Below the pieces are notes generated by a model. That model was given only the letters and a program-made list of their open reading frames with translations. It searched no databases and had not been told where the DNA came from. From Sphingopyxis sp. OPL5 (GTDB lineage: Bacteria > Pseudomonadota > Alphaproteobacteria > Sphingomonadales > Sphingomonadaceae): a stretch of DNA of 64,000 bases. The stretch spans positions 744,001 to 808,000 of the forward strand of contig NZ_CP060725.1 of NCBI RefSeq assembly GCF_003797775.2, written 5' to 3'. A program made the translations under genes and the position numbers. Shown piece after piece: positions 35,318 through 47,696 of this stretch (within the stretch, counting starts at the first letter, position 1; each line of letters opens with the position of its first letter).

Positions 35318-35452
35318 ATCCTCCCTGTGGCGAAGCCATGGGGAGGTGGCAGCGCGAAACGCTGACGGAGGGGCTATAGCGCGACGTCGCCGCCCCGCCA
35401 CCACCGCCTACGGCGGCGGTCCCCCTCCCCATCGCTGCGCGACAGGGAGGAT
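35318..35452. repeat. CCTCCC-type inverted repeat between lptD and surA
   Basis: The outer arms ATCCTCCCTGT (35318-35328) and ACAGGGAGGAT (35442-35452) are exact inverse copies. Pairing continues inward with mismatches through ATGGGGAGG/CCTCCCCAT. A second GC stem (CCGCC/GGCGG) lies in the middle. It forms a 135-base foldback. It fills most of the first half of the 361-base gap between lptD and surA. Confidence 0.75.
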
Positions 35453-35538
35453 CGGCAACGTCCGCCTCCACCCTGGAGCCGCCGACGGGCCAGGCGCGAC
35501 CCGCATCTCATCCCATTCGCTCAGCTTGCGTTCAGCGT

Positions 35539-35567
35539 TTGGCGGTTAGTCCGACCCCAGTTATGAT
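35539..35567 (+). promoter_or_regulatory. Likely sigma70-type promoter of surA
   Basis: TTGGCG (35539-35544), a 17-base spacer and TATGAT (35562-35567) lie about 75 bases before the surA start. It follows the repeat, so surA-pdxA-rsmA can be transcribed separately from lptD. Confidence 0.45.
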
Positions 35568-35648
35568 GCGCTTGCGCGCGCTTTGCGCTGGACCATCGGG
35601 CGTTTCGGCTGATACGGAGCGAACCGGAACCTCTTTCATAGGGTAAAA

Positions 35649-36989
35649 ATGACCAAAATTTCGACCTTGATCGGCCTGAGCGCTGTCGTGTCGCTGTGCG
35701 TTTCGCCGGTGCTGGCGCAGACCGTGCCCGACAGCGACGTGCCGACCACCAGTCTGAGCATCCCCGGCAATGTCCAGATTTTCGGCGACGCCAAGGGCAA
35801 TGTCTATCGCCCGTCGGCGACGGTGAACGGCGAGATCATCACCGCCACCGACATCGAGCAGCGCATGGGGCTGATCCGCGTCGCGAACAACAATATCGAG
35901 CTGCCGCCCGAAGAAGAACAGCGCCTGCGCCAGCAGGTGTTCAGCAACCTGATCGACGAGAAGTTGCAGATTCAGGAAGCCAGAGCGGCGAAGATCGATA
36001 TCGACGAAAATCTGATCAACGAACAGTTCGCCCGGCTTGCCGCGCGCTACAAGCAGACCCCCCAGCAGTTCACCGAATATCTGGCGTCGAAGGGTTCGTC
36101 GGCGGCGGCGGTGAAGCAGCAGATCCGCGGCGAATATGCCTGGGACCGCCTGCTCGCGCGCAACATCCAGTCGACGACCAATGTGTCGACCGAAGAGGTC
36201 GAGGCCGTCGTCAAGCGGATGACCGATGCCAAGGGGCAGGACGAGTTCCACCTGGCCGAAATCTATCTGACCGCGACCCCCGAAACGATCCAGTCGGTCG
36301 CCGAAAACGCCCAGAAGATCGTCCAGGCGCTGCAATCGGGCGGCAGCTTCGCCGCCTATGCGCGCCAGTTTTCCGAAGCGTCGACCGCGGTGGTCGGCGG
36401 CGACCTCGGCTGGGTGAAGGGCGGGCAGTTGCCCGACTCGATGGCCGACGCGGCACGCCAGATGCAGCCGGGCCAGCTGGTCGGGCCGATCGAGGTTCCG
36501 GGCGGCGTGTCGATCATGCTGATGGTCGACCGGCGTCAGGTGCTGACCGCCGATCCGCGTGACGCGGTGCTCAGCCTCAAGCAGATTTCGCTCGACTTCC
36601 CGGCGGGTACGACCCCTGCCAGGGGCGCCGAGCTCGCCGGACAGTTCGCCGAAGCGACGCGCGGGATCGCCGGTTGCGGCGGCGCCGACGCCGTGGCCCA
36701 GAGCCTGGGCGCGCAGGTCGTCGCACGCGACGGCATCGCGATGCGCCAGTTGCCTGCCCCGCTGCAGGCGACGCTGATCGACCTGCAGGTCGGCCAGACG
36801 ACCCAACCCTTCGGCGCCGCCAACGAGGGCGTCAGCGTCCTCGTGCTGTGTGGCCGCGAATTGCCGAACACGGCGACCGCGCCCAACCTCGAGGAAATCG
36901 AAGGCCGGCTGCTTGAGGAAAAGGTCAACAAGCGCGCCCAGCGCTATCTGCGCGACATGCGCCGGGACGCGGTGATCGACTTCAGCTGA
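35649..36989 (+). CDS. surA: SurA-type periplasmic chaperone / peptidyl-prolyl isomerase
   Basis: SurA escorts outer-membrane proteins through the periplasm. The 446-residue product has a signal peptide (IGLSAVVSLCVSPVLAQ), a SurA N domain (residues about 55-190, NGEIITATDIEQRMGL, LIDEKLQIQEA) and one parvulin-type domain (about 195-300, FHLAEIYLTATPETIQ, GGDLGWVKGGQLP). A second parvulin domain is degenerate. A TGATG overlap joins it to pdxA. Confidence 0.9.
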   Translation: MTKISTLIGLSAVVSLCVSPVLAQTVPDSDVPTTSLSIPGNVQIFGDAKGNVYRPSATVNGEIITATDIEQRMGLIRVANNNIELPPEEEQRLRQQVFSNLIDEKLQIQEARAAKIDIDENLINEQFARLAARYKQTPQQFTEYLASKGSSAAAVKQQIRGEYAWDRLLARNIQSTTNVSTEEVEAVVKRMTDAKGQDEFHLAEIYLTATPETIQSVAENAQKIVQALQSGGSFAAYARQFSEASTAVVGGDLGWVKGGQLPDSMADAARQMQPGQLVGPIEVPGGVSIMLMVDRRQVLTADPRDAVLSLKQISLDFPAGTTPARGAELAGQFAEATRGIAGCGGADAVAQSLGAQVVARDGIAMRQLPAPLQATLIDLQVGQTTQPFGAANEGVSVLVLCGRELPNTATAPNLEEIEGRLLEEKVNKRAQRYLRDMRRDAVIDFS

Positions 36990-38008
36990 TGTCCGATTCC
37001 GCAAACCCGCGTCCGATCGCGGTCACCCTCGGTGACCCGGCCGGCGTCGGGCCCGAAGTCGCCGCCCGCGCCTGGGCGGTTCGCAAGGATCATGACCTGC
37101 CGCCCTTCGTGGCGATCGGCGATATCGCGTCGATCGCCGCGGTGTGGGACGGCCCGGTCGAACGCGTCGGCGATATCGCCGAAGCCGAACGGCTGTTCGA
37201 CGACGCCCTGCCCGTCTGGCACCTCGAGGACAGCGGTCCGGTGGTGCCGGGATCGCCGAGCAAGGCAGGCGCGACCTGTGCTCTGCACGCGCTCGAAACC
37301 GGGATCGGGCTGACCCGCGGCCAGGCGACCGGTGCGCTCGTCACCGGGCCGGTGTCGAAGTCGCAGCTCTATGGCATCGGTTATACGCATCCCGGGCAGA
37401 CCGAATTTATTGCCGAGCGCTGCGGCGTCACCGCGACCAACGCGGTGATGATGCTGGCGGGGCCGCGGCTGCGCGTCGTGCCGCTGACCGTGCATGTCCC
37501 GCTGGCCGAAGTGCCCGAGCGGCTGACCAGCGAGTTGATCGTTGCCAAGGGCCGGATCGTCGCGCGGTCGCTGAAGCGCGATTTCGGGATCGAGCGACCG
37601 GTGATCGCGGTCGCGGGGCTGAACCCGCATGCGGGCGAGAGCGGCGAGATGGGCGACGAGGAGCTACGAATCATCCGTCCCGCGGTCGAGCAATTGCTGG
37701 CCGACGGGATCGCGATCGAGGGGCCGCTCGCCGCCGACAGCCTGTTCGCGCCGCACGTCCGCACGCGCTACGATGCGTTGCTCTGCTGCTATCACGACCA
37801 GGCGCTGGCGCCGTTCAAGGCGCTGCATTTCGATGACGGCGTCAATCTGACGCTCGGGCTGCCGATCGTCCGCACGTCGGCCGACCACGGCACGGCGTTC
37901 AACATCGCGGGCACCGGCAGCGCCGATCCGGGCCCGACGATCGCGGCGATCCGCATGGCGGCCGCGCTGACCGCGATGCGCGAACGCAATTGCGCCCCCG
38001 CGGCGTGA
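36989..38008 (+). CDS. pdxA: 4-hydroxythreonine-4-phosphate dehydrogenase
   Basis: PdxA acts in pyridoxal phosphate synthesis, oxidising 4-phosphohydroxy-L-threonine with NAD. The 339-residue protein has VTLGDPAGVGPE, the SKAGATCALHALE region, VTGPVSKSQLYGIGYTHPGQTEF with a metal histidine, and CCYHDQALAPFKALHFDDGVNLTLGLP. Start and stop overlap its neighbours, so it is part of the surA-pdxA-rsmA run. Confidence 0.95.
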   Translation: MSDSANPRPIAVTLGDPAGVGPEVAARAWAVRKDHDLPPFVAIGDIASIAAVWDGPVERVGDIAEAERLFDDALPVWHLEDSGPVVPGSPSKAGATCALHALETGIGLTRGQATGALVTGPVSKSQLYGIGYTHPGQTEFIAERCGVTATNAVMMLAGPRLRVVPLTVHVPLAEVPERLTSELIVAKGRIVARSLKRDFGIERPVIAVAGLNPHAGESGEMGDEELRIIRPAVEQLLADGIAIEGPLAADSLFAPHVRTRYDALLCCYHDQALAPFKALHFDDGVNLTLGLPIVRTSADHGTAFNIAGTGSADPGPTIAAIRMAAALTAMRERNCAPAA

Positions 38009-38841
38009 CCGGGCGGCCCCTCCCCAGCCTGCCGCCGCTGCGCGAGACGGTGCGCGCGCACGGGCTGCAGGCGAGCAAGGCGCTGGGGCAGAATTTCCTG
38101 TTCGACGAACAATTGCTCGACCGGATCGCGGCGCTGCCGGGCGATCTGGACGGCGCGCGCGTGTTCGAGGTCGGGCCGGGCCCCGGCGGGCTGACGCGCG
38201 CGCTGCTGCGCGCGGGCGCGCAGGTGATCGCGGTCGAGCGCGACGACCGCTGCCTGCCGCTGCTCGGCGAACTCAGCGAGGCGTTCGGCGGCGCGCTGAC
38301 GGTGATCGCCGACGACGCGATGGCGATCGACGCCGATGCGCTCGCCGGCGGGCCGTATCATATCGTCGCCAACCTGCCCTATAATGTCGGCACCGCCTTG
38401 TTCACGCGCTGGCTGGAGCCCGCGGCATGGCCGCCCCGGTGGCTGTCGCTGACGCTGATGTTCCAGCAGGAGGTCGCCGAACGCATCGTCGCCAAGGTCG
38501 ATACCTCGGCTTACGGCCGGCTCGCGGTGCTGGCGCAGTGGCGATCGACCCCGCGCATCGCGATGAAGGTCCACCGCTCGGCCTTCACCCCGCCGCCCAA
38601 GGTGATGTCGGCGATCGTCCATGTCGTGCCGGCCGAGCAGCCCGAAGGGGTCAAGCCGAAGCTGTTGTCGCAGTTGACCGCGCAGGGGTTCGGTCAGCGG
38701 CGCAAGATGCTGCGCCAGAGCCTCAAGGGCATGCCGGGCGCGATCGAGGCGCTCGAGGTGTGCGGGATCGAAGCGACGCGGCGCGCCGAGACGGTGAGCG
38801 TCGCGGAGTGGGTCGAACTGGCGCGGGTGCTCAGCCGCTAA
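38005..38841 (+). CDS. rsmA: 16S rRNA dimethyladenosine transferase RsmA (KsgA)
   Basis: RsmA dimethylates two adenosines in helix 45 of 16S rRNA. The protein of about 278 residues has QASKALGQNFLFDE, the SAM motif VFEVGPGPGGLTRAL, and the catalytic NLPYNVG. The start chosen is GTG at 38005, whose GTGA overlaps the pdxA stop. A TTG at 37990 in the same frame is an alternative, adding five residues. It is convergent with a TPR gene one base away. Confidence 0.93.
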   Translation: MTGRPLPSLPPLRETVRAHGLQASKALGQNFLFDEQLLDRIAALPGDLDGARVFEVGPGPGGLTRALLRAGAQVIAVERDDRCLPLLGELSEAFGGALTVIADDAMAIDADALAGGPYHIVANLPYNVGTALFTRWLEPAAWPPRWLSLTLMFQQEVAERIVAKVDTSAYGRLAVLAQWRSTPRIAMKVHRSAFTPPPKVMSAIVHVVPAEQPEGVKPKLLSQLTAQGFGQRRKMLRQSLKGMPGAIEALEVCGIEATRRAETVSVAEWVELARVLSR

Positions 38842-38842
38842 A

Positions 38843-39358
38843 TCAATTCTGGCTGGTCGTGACCACCGTCTTGGGGATCAGCGCTTCGGCCGCGACCACG
38901 CGCTTCTCGGCGCTGGCGCCGATCGTCTTTTCGAGCGCGGCGACCTGCGGGCATTTTTCGGCGCAGAGGCGCTTGGCCTCGGCGAGCTTTTCGCGCGCGA
39001 GTTCGAGCGCGCCCTTGTCGGCGAGCGCTTCGCCCTGGCCGGTCAGCGCGACGATGTCGGTGGGTTCGAGGAGCAAAGCCTCGCGATAGAGGCCGATCGC
39101 CTTGCCCGGCAAGCCCTGCGCGCGCGCGACCTGCGCCAGCGCGATGATCGCGCTGCGGTTGCGCGGATCGGCGGCGAGCGCCGATTCATAAAAATCGGTG
39201 GCGGCGACGAGATCGCCCGCATGCTGCGCCTTCACACCCTGTTCCTGCAGTCCGATCGAGACCGGCAGGATGTCGTTATCGGCCCGCTGCGCGTCGGACG
39301 CCGTCGGCAGGCTGGCAAGGACAAGACCCGCGCCGAGGGCCAGGAAACTGATGCGCAT
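38843..39358 (-). CDS. Secreted TPR protein
   Basis: The 171-residue product has a signal peptide (MRISFLALGAGLVLASLPTASDA) and about three TPR helix pairs (AGDLVAATDFYESALAADPRN, GLPGKAIGLYREALLLEPTD, GALELAREKLAEAKRLC). Two cysteines lie close together (LCAEKC). It is presumably a periplasmic scaffold of unknown partner. ATG at 39358 is set by GGGAGAA six bases upstream. The frame extends 13 codons further without support. Confidence 0.75.
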   Translation of the reverse strand: MRISFLALGAGLVLASLPTASDAQRADNDILPVSIGLQEQGVKAQHAGDLVAATDFYESALAADPRNRSAIIALAQVARAQGLPGKAIGLYREALLLEPTDIVALTGQGEALADKGALELAREKLAEAKRLCAEKCPQVAALEKTIGASAEKRVVAAEALIPKTVVTTSQN

Positions 39359-39393
39359 CGCATTCTCCCATCGCTTCATTGAAGGCGAGGCTA

Positions 39394-40581
39394 TCACGGA
39401 GCCGTCAATCGGGCGAGGAAAAATCCGTCGCAGCCGTCATGCGCCGGAGTCAGCAGAAAACCGCCACCCGCGGCGCGCCCGATACCCGTCGGGAGATAGT
39501 CCGTGTCGGCCGTCCAGCCGGGATGGCGGGTCAGAAAGTCGTCCACCTGGGCGCGCCCCTCGCGTGCGATGATCGAGCACACCGCATAGACGAGTTTGCC
39601 GCCCGGCGCCACCAGATCGGCACCGAGGCCCAATAGCTTCGCCTGCTCGGCGACATGGCGGTCGAGCCGTGCGGGGGTGGAGCGCCAGCGCAGTTCGGGG
39701 CTGCGGCGCCAGGTGCCGCTGCCCGAACAGGGGGCGTCGACGATGACGCGGTCGGCCTTGCCCATGCGATCGGCGAGCATCGCGGACTCCTGCCCCGGAT
39801 TGAGCAGCAGCGTTTCGATGCGCGTCGCGCCGGCGCGGTTGGCGCGCGGCGGCAGTTGCTGGAGCCGCGCGCGGTTGGTGTCGCAGGCGAGAATCGCGGC
39901 CTCGTCATTGATCGCCGAAGCGATGGCGAGGGTCTTGCCGCCCGCGCCCGCGCACAGATCGACAATGACGTGCCCCGCTTCGGCGGCAAGCGCGACCGCC
40001 GCCAGCTGGCTCGCGGCGTCCTGCACCTCGAACTGGCCCTCGGTATAGGCCGAATGCTGGACGGCGGCGGTTTCGCCGGGCAGGCGCCAGCCATCGGCGA
40101 GGCCGGCGATCGCTTCGCCCTCGGGGAAGATCCGTGCCAGTTCGTCGCGGCTCGAGCGCAGCCGGTTGGCGCGCAGGTCGAGCGGGGCGCGGGCGAGCAT
40201 CGCCGCACGCTCGGCCTTGCCGACCAGCGGGTCGAACAGCTTGAGCAGCGCTGGCGTGGCGAGCCCGGTTTCGGCGCGCGGTTCGTCGGCGGTGATGACC
40301 GCGGGGCCGTATGCGGCGCCGTCGAACAGCGCGGCGAGTTCGGCGTCGGCATCGGCGAGCGCGAGCATCGCGGCGCGGCCCGATACGGGCGCCGACCGCA
40401 CGCCGCGGATCGCGTCGTAAACATGGTTGCGGATCGCGCGGCGGTCCTTCGACCCCGCGTAGCGGCGCGCGCGCATCGCCTCGGCGAAGATCGCGTCGGC
40501 GGGCGGGCCGCCATCGCGCGCGGCGGCGGCGATGGCGTCGAGGATTTCGATCGCGGTGTGGACGCGTGCGGCGGGGGTCAT
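39394..40581 (-). CDS. RsmB/NOP-family rRNA m5C methyltransferase
   Basis: The 395-residue protein has an N-terminal NusB-like helical part (RVHTAIEILDAIAAAARDGG). The SAM domain follows: VIVDLCAGAGGKTLAIAS, ACDTNRARLQQL, and DAPCSGSGTWRRSPELRW with one catalytic cysteine. A second cysteine lies in YAVCSI. The target is probably 16S rRNA by analogy to RsmB, but other family members modify tRNA or 23S rRNA. It lies after guaB, separated by a palindromic repeat. Confidence 0.87.
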   Translation of the reverse strand: MTPAARVHTAIEILDAIAAAARDGGPPADAIFAEAMRARRYAGSKDRRAIRNHVYDAIRGVRSAPVSGRAAMLALADADAELAALFDGAAYGPAVITADEPRAETGLATPALLKLFDPLVGKAERAAMLARAPLDLRANRLRSSRDELARIFPEGEAIAGLADGWRLPGETAAVQHSAYTEGQFEVQDAASQLAAVALAAEAGHVIVDLCAGAGGKTLAIASAINDEAAILACDTNRARLQQLPPRANRAGATRIETLLLNPGQESAMLADRMGKADRVIVDAPCSGSGTWRRSPELRWRSTPARLDRHVAEQAKLLGLGADLVAPGGKLVYAVCSIIAREGRAQVDDFLTRHPGWTADTDYLPTGIGRAAGGGFLLTPAHDGCDGFFLARLTAP

Positions 40582-40601
40582 GGGTTCAACCTTTCCTCCC
40601 C

Positions 40602-40682
40602 GTCATTGCGAGGAGCGAAGCGACGAAGCGAGCCAGCGTTGCACAAGGCCGCTCTGGATTGCTTCGCTACGCTCGCAATGAC
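40602..40682. repeat. GTCATTGCGAG palindromic repeat, copy 2
   Basis: The element begins GTCATTGCGAGGAGCGAAG and ends GCTACGCTCGCAATGAC. It holds the same outer arms as the copies at 31321 and 61367, with the CTCTGGATTGCTTCG block shared with copy 1. It separates guaB from the methyltransferase gene. Confidence 0.85.
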
Positions 40683-40694
40683 GGACGGGCAAAT

Positions 40695-44011
<3,317 letters not shown>

Positions 44012-44012
44012 G

Positions 44013-45260
44013 ATGGCCGACGGGAGCGAGCCTCGCCCCGCCCCCGTCTCGCCGCTCGCCCCCTTTCAATTCCCCGCTTTCCGCGCGATCTGGATCGCCA
44101 ATCTCGCGTCGAACATGGGGTCGATGATCCAGTCGGTCGGTGCGGCCTGGCTGATGACCGAGCTGACCCAGTCGCACCTGCTGATCGCGCTGGTCAACGC
44201 GGGGGCGACGATCCCGATCCTGCTGATCGGGGTGTTCGCAGGGGCGATCGCCGACAATTATGATCGACGGCGGGTGATGTTGTGGGCGCAGGCGGGGATG
44301 CTCGCCGCCTCGGCGGCGCTTGCCGCGGTCACATGGTTCGGCACAATCGGACCGCTGTCGCTGCTCTTCTTCACCCTTGCGGTCGGCTGCGGGACCGCGG
44401 TCAATTCGCCCGCCTGGCAGGCCTCGGTGCGCCAGCAGGTCGGGCACGCGCATCTGCCGCAGGCGATCGCGCTCAACAGCATCGCCTTCAACCTCGCGCG
44501 CAGCGTCGGCCCGGCGCTCGGCGGGCTGCTCATTTCGCTCACCGGGCCGGCTCCGGCTTTCGCGCTCAACACGCTGAGCTATCTGGCGCTGATCGTCGTG
44601 CTGCTGCGCTGGAAGCCCGAAACCGAGCCGCCGAAGCGCAGCCCGATGCTCGCCGCGATCGCGACGGGACTGCGCTTCTGTGCGCAGTCCGACCCGGTGC
44701 GCCGCGTGCTGATGCGCGGCTTTTCGTTCGGCTTCGGCGCGGCGGCCTTTCAGGCGCTGCTCCCCTCGCTCGTCCGCGACCAGCTCAGGGGCGGCGAACT
44801 CGACTACGGCCTCTGCCTCGGCGCCTTCGGGCTGGGGTCGATCATCTGCGCCCTATGGGTCGGTGCGGCGCGGCGGCGCTGGGGCAGCGAGATCGTCGTC
44901 AGTGTCGCAACGCTGGCCTTTGCGGCGGCGCTGGTCCCGGTCGCGCTGACCGATCAGGTCGGCGCGGTGCTCGCCGCGGCCTTCATTGCCGGCATGGCGT
45001 GGGTCGGCACGCTAACCTCGCTCAACGTCGCGATGCAATTGCGCTCGCCCGACGCGATCCTCGGGCGCTGCCTGTCGATCTATCAGGCGGTGACCTTCGG
45101 CGCGCTGGCGCTCGGGGCGTGGGTCTTCGGGATGATCGCCGACCTGTGGACGCTGCCCGCCGCCGTGCTGGCCGGCGGCGGCTGGCTGGCGCTGTCGGTG
45201 CCGATCCTCCACGCCGTCGCCCCAATGCCGGGGCGCGACGAGGGGCGGATCGCGCCTTAA
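44013..45260 (+). CDS. MFS transporter (enterobactin-exporter-like, MFS_3 type)
   Basis: The 415-residue protein has about 12 hydrophobic helices and the conserved loop GAIADNYDRRRVMLWAQ after helix 2. The opening (FPAFRAIWIANLASNMGSMIQSVGAAWLM) is typical of the EntS-like subgroup that exports small molecules. The substrate is unknown. Its start is one base after the dehydrogenase stop, so both are probably made from one message. It is convergent with the next gene, stops overlapping by four bases. Confidence 0.85.
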   Translation: MADGSEPRPAPVSPLAPFQFPAFRAIWIANLASNMGSMIQSVGAAWLMTELTQSHLLIALVNAGATIPILLIGVFAGAIADNYDRRRVMLWAQAGMLAASAALAAVTWFGTIGPLSLLFFTLAVGCGTAVNSPAWQASVRQQVGHAHLPQAIALNSIAFNLARSVGPALGGLLISLTGPAPAFALNTLSYLALIVVLLRWKPETEPPKRSPMLAAIATGLRFCAQSDPVRRVLMRGFSFGFGAAAFQALLPSLVRDQLRGGELDYGLCLGAFGLGSIICALWVGAARRRWGSEIVVSVATLAFAAALVPVALTDQVGAVLAAAFIAGMAWVGTLTSLNVAMQLRSPDAILGRCLSIYQAVTFGALALGAWVFGMIADLWTLPAAVLAGGGWLALSVPILHAVAPMPGRDEGRIAP

Positions 45261-46465
45261 GCCTGCGCGTTTTTCCAGTCACGCTTGATCTTCTTGGCGA
45301 GGCTCCATTTGTGGACCTCGGTCGGGCCATCATAGATGCGGAAGGCACGGACTTCGCGGAACACCTGTTCGACGATCGTCTTGTCGGTGACCCCGGTGCC
45401 GCCCATGACCTGGACGCAGCGGTCGGCGATGCGCATCAGCGCCTCCGACACCGCGACCTTCGCCATCGAGCTTTCGGCGGTGCCGAGGTCGCCGGTGTCG
45501 AGCACTTCGGCACACCAGCGGATCATCAGTTCGGCCTGCTTGAGGTCGATCAGATTCTCGGCGAGCATGAAGCCGACGCCCTCATGGTCGATCAGCGGCT
45601 TGCCGAAGGCGGTGCGGCGATTGGCGTAGTCGCTCGCGATCTCGTGCGCGCGCTGGCAGGCGCCGTGCCAGCGCATGCAATGCGACAGGCGCGCGGGGGA
45701 CAGGCGGATCTGGGCATATTTGAACCCCTCGCCCGCCTCGCCGAGCATCTGGTCGGCGGGGACGCGCAGGTTGTCGATGACGACGGTCGCATGGCCGCCG
45801 GGCATCGAGCTGTCGATCGTGTTCGGCACATGCTCGATGCGGATCGCGGGGTCGGGCAGGTCGACGAGGAACATGCAGGCGCCGCCGCCCGCCGCGACGT
45901 CCTCGGCCTTCGCCATGACGATGCCGACCTTGGCGCCATCGGCGCCGGTGATGAAGCATTTGCGGCCGTTGATCACCCAGTGGTTGCCGTCCATGCGGCA
46001 GGTCGTCTTCATCATCGAGGGGTCGGAGCCCGCGCCGCCCTCTTCGGCGGGTTCGGTCATGAAGAAGGCCGAGCGGGCCTGGCCCTGCACCAGCTGGTCG
46101 AGGAAGCGTGCCTTGAGCTCGGGGCTGCCGACCTTGCCGAGCAGATACATATTGCCCTCGTCGGGGGCGGCGGTGTTGCACGCGAGCGGGCCGAGCGGCG
46201 ACAGGCCCGATTTCTGGAGCACATAGGCGGTCTCGACCTGGGTCAGATGGTCGCCGTCGGCGAGGATATGCGGGGTGAGCACACCGGCGGCGCGCGCTTT
46301 CGCCTTGAGTTCGTCGACGAGGTCGTCGGTCGGGGCGCCATGATGATCGCGGCGCGGGTCGTTTTCATAGGGAGCGACGACGGTGCGGACGAAGGTTTCG
46401 ACGCGGGCGCCGATGTCGAGCGCGCGATCCGAGACGGTCGCGGCGGCGGCTTGCTGATGGCTCAT
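45257..46465 (-). CDS. Acyl-CoA dehydrogenase
   Basis: The 402-residue protein covers a full acyl-CoA dehydrogenase: FFMTEPAEEGGAGSDPSMMKTTC, WVINGRKCFITGADGAKVGIVMAK, RRTAFGKPLIDHEGVGFML, QVMGGTGVTDKTIVEQVFREVRAFRIYDGPTEVHKWSLAKKI. The His in TEVHKW and the whole C-terminal part recall the ACAD10/11-like and carnitinyl-type subgroups. The substrate is unknown. ATG at 46465 has GGGGAG upstream. Confidence 0.88.
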   Translation of the reverse strand: MSHQQAAAATVSDRALDIGARVETFVRTVVAPYENDPRRDHHGAPTDDLVDELKAKARAAGVLTPHILADGDHLTQVETAYVLQKSGLSPLGPLACNTAAPDEGNMYLLGKVGSPELKARFLDQLVQGQARSAFFMTEPAEEGGAGSDPSMMKTTCRMDGNHWVINGRKCFITGADGAKVGIVMAKAEDVAAGGGACMFLVDLPDPAIRIEHVPNTIDSSMPGGHATVVIDNLRVPADQMLGEAGEGFKYAQIRLSPARLSHCMRWHGACQRAHEIASDYANRRTAFGKPLIDHEGVGFMLAENLIDLKQAELMIRWCAEVLDTGDLGTAESSMAKVAVSEALMRIADRCVQVMGGTGVTDKTIVEQVFREVRAFRIYDGPTEVHKWSLAKKIKRDWKNAQA

Positions 46466-46520
46466 TTCTGGCTCCCCAATATGATCGGGGACCCGTTGGA
46501 TCATTTGCGCGGCGGGGGCA

Positions 46521-46582
46521 AGCGCTTCGCGAGCGAAGCGCTCAAAACAGTGAACGCCCCGGCCGTGGGGGGCCGGGGCGTT
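46521..46582 (-). terminator. Two tandem hairpins after fliC
   Basis: A perfect 12-bp stem (AACGCCCCGGCC at 46553-46564 with GGCCGGGGCGTT at 46571-46582) is followed on the minus strand by CACTGTTTTGAG. A second perfect 10-bp stem follows (46521-46530 with 46533-46542). The first hairpin plus the T-rich stretch is the likely end of the flagellin message. The rest of the 46505-46640 gap shows nothing more. Confidence 0.65.
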
Positions 46583-46640
46583 CGATCAGGCTAATTAAGG
46601 GACCAACCAAATATAGCCTGAGTCTCGGTTACTCTGTGTC

Positions 46641-47453
46641 TTAGCGCAGCAGGTTCATGACGCCCTGCTGGCTCTGGTTCGCCTGGGCGAGCATCGCGGT
46701 CGATGCCTGGGCCAGGATGCCGGCCGCCGCGAGCTTCGTCGATTCCGCCGAGAAGTCGGTGTCTTCGATGCGCGACTTCGAGTCCGCCAGATTCACGACG
46801 GTCGACGTCAAATTGTCGACAGTGGCTTCGAGGCGGTTCTGCTGGGCACCCAGGTTGGCGCGTTCGGTGGCGACCGTCTGGATCGCGGTGTCGAGCGTGG
46901 CGAGCGCGCCCGACGCACCGGCGGCGGTCGAGAAGTCGAGGCCGTCGACGCCGAGACCGGCCGACTGCATGTCGGCGATGGTGATGTTCACGACTTCGCC
47001 GTCGTTCAGACCGGTCTGGATGTCGAGGTCGGCGGTGCCGTCGAGCAGCGCGGTGCCGTTGAAGGTGGTGCGCGTCGCAACGTCGTCGATCTGCGCGATC
47101 AGCGCCGTGACTTCGGTCTGGATCGCTTCACGGTCGTCGTCGCCCAGCGTGCCGGTCGAAGCCTGGACGGCCAGTTCACGCATACGGACGAGCATGTTCG
47201 AAATGCCGCCCATCGCGCCTTCAGCCGTCTGCGAGGCCGAGATGCCGTCGTTCGAGTTGCGGATCGCCTGGTTCAGGCCGCGGACGTTGGCGTCCATGCG
47301 GGTGGCGATGGCGAGGCCGGCGGCGTCGTCCTTGGCGCTGTTGATGCGCTTGCCGCTCGACAGGCGTTCCATCGCCTCCGACTGCATGCGACCCGCAACG
47401 CGCGAGTTGTTCTGGGCGCGAAGCGCGCTCACGTTGGTGTTGATAACAGTCAT
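46641..47453 (-). CDS. fliC: Flagellin
   Basis: This is the filament subunit. The 270-residue protein has the conserved N-terminal D0/D1 part ([51 protein letters not shown]) and the C-terminal part ([53 protein letters not shown]). The variable central D2/D3 region is almost absent. ATG at 47453 has AAAGGGAA upstream. A sigma28-like box lies 68 bases upstream, and fliE diverges on the other side. Confidence 0.96.
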   Translation of the reverse strand: MTVINTNVSALRAQNNSRVAGRMQSEAMERLSSGKRINSAKDDAAGLAIATRMDANVRGLNQAIRNSNDGISASQTAEGAMGGISNMLVRMRELAVQASTGTLGDDDREAIQTEVTALIAQIDDVATRTTFNGTALLDGTADLDIQTGLNDGEVVNITIADMQSAGLGVDGLDFSTAAGASGALATLDTAIQTVATERANLGAQQNRLEATVDNLTSTVVNLADSKSRIEDTDFSAESTKLAAAGILAQASTAMLAQANQSQQGVMNLLR

Positions 47454-47520
47454 ATGTTCCCTTTCCGGCCCCCCAAGGGCCATTCCCGTGGTGTAAGGCT
47501 CGGTGAGCTTCACGATTGCA

Positions 47521-47547
47521 GTAACGGCGGGACGCGGCGGGGCTTAA
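47521..47547 (-). promoter_or_regulatory. Sigma28-like promoter of fliC
   Basis: On the minus strand TTAA (47547-47544), 15 bases and GCCGTTAC (47528-47521) match the flagellar sigma28 pattern (TAAA-N15-GCCGATAA) with few differences. The same arrangement, with 24 of 30 bases identical, stands before fliD. It lies 68 bases before the flagellin ATG. Confidence 0.55.
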
Positions 47548-47632
47548 GCGGGGCGCGTCAAAAAAACGCCGGACAGGGTTAATTCACGCGCCACCCCCGC
47601 ATTAATCCTATGTTTTCCTGAGATAAAAATTT

Positions 47633-47649
47633 TTGGCACGCGCTTTGCA
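47633..47649 (+). promoter_or_regulatory. Sigma54 promoter of the fliE operon
   Basis: TTGGCAC, five bases, TTGCA gives the -24/-12 pair with the invariant GG and GC exactly 12 bases apart. It is near consensus. Transcription would start about 12 bases later, some 35 bases before the fliE ATG, and would need an activator such as the one encoded at 61587-62651. Confidence 0.85.
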
Positions 47650-47696
47650 TTGTTCTTGGCGTGCGGCGCGATGCCGCCTCGAGGACGGATGAGATT

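Noticed and set aside
32987..35404. 805-codon minus-strand frame opposite lptD
   Set aside because: Antisense shadow of lptD, which has signal peptide, jellyroll and barrel features.
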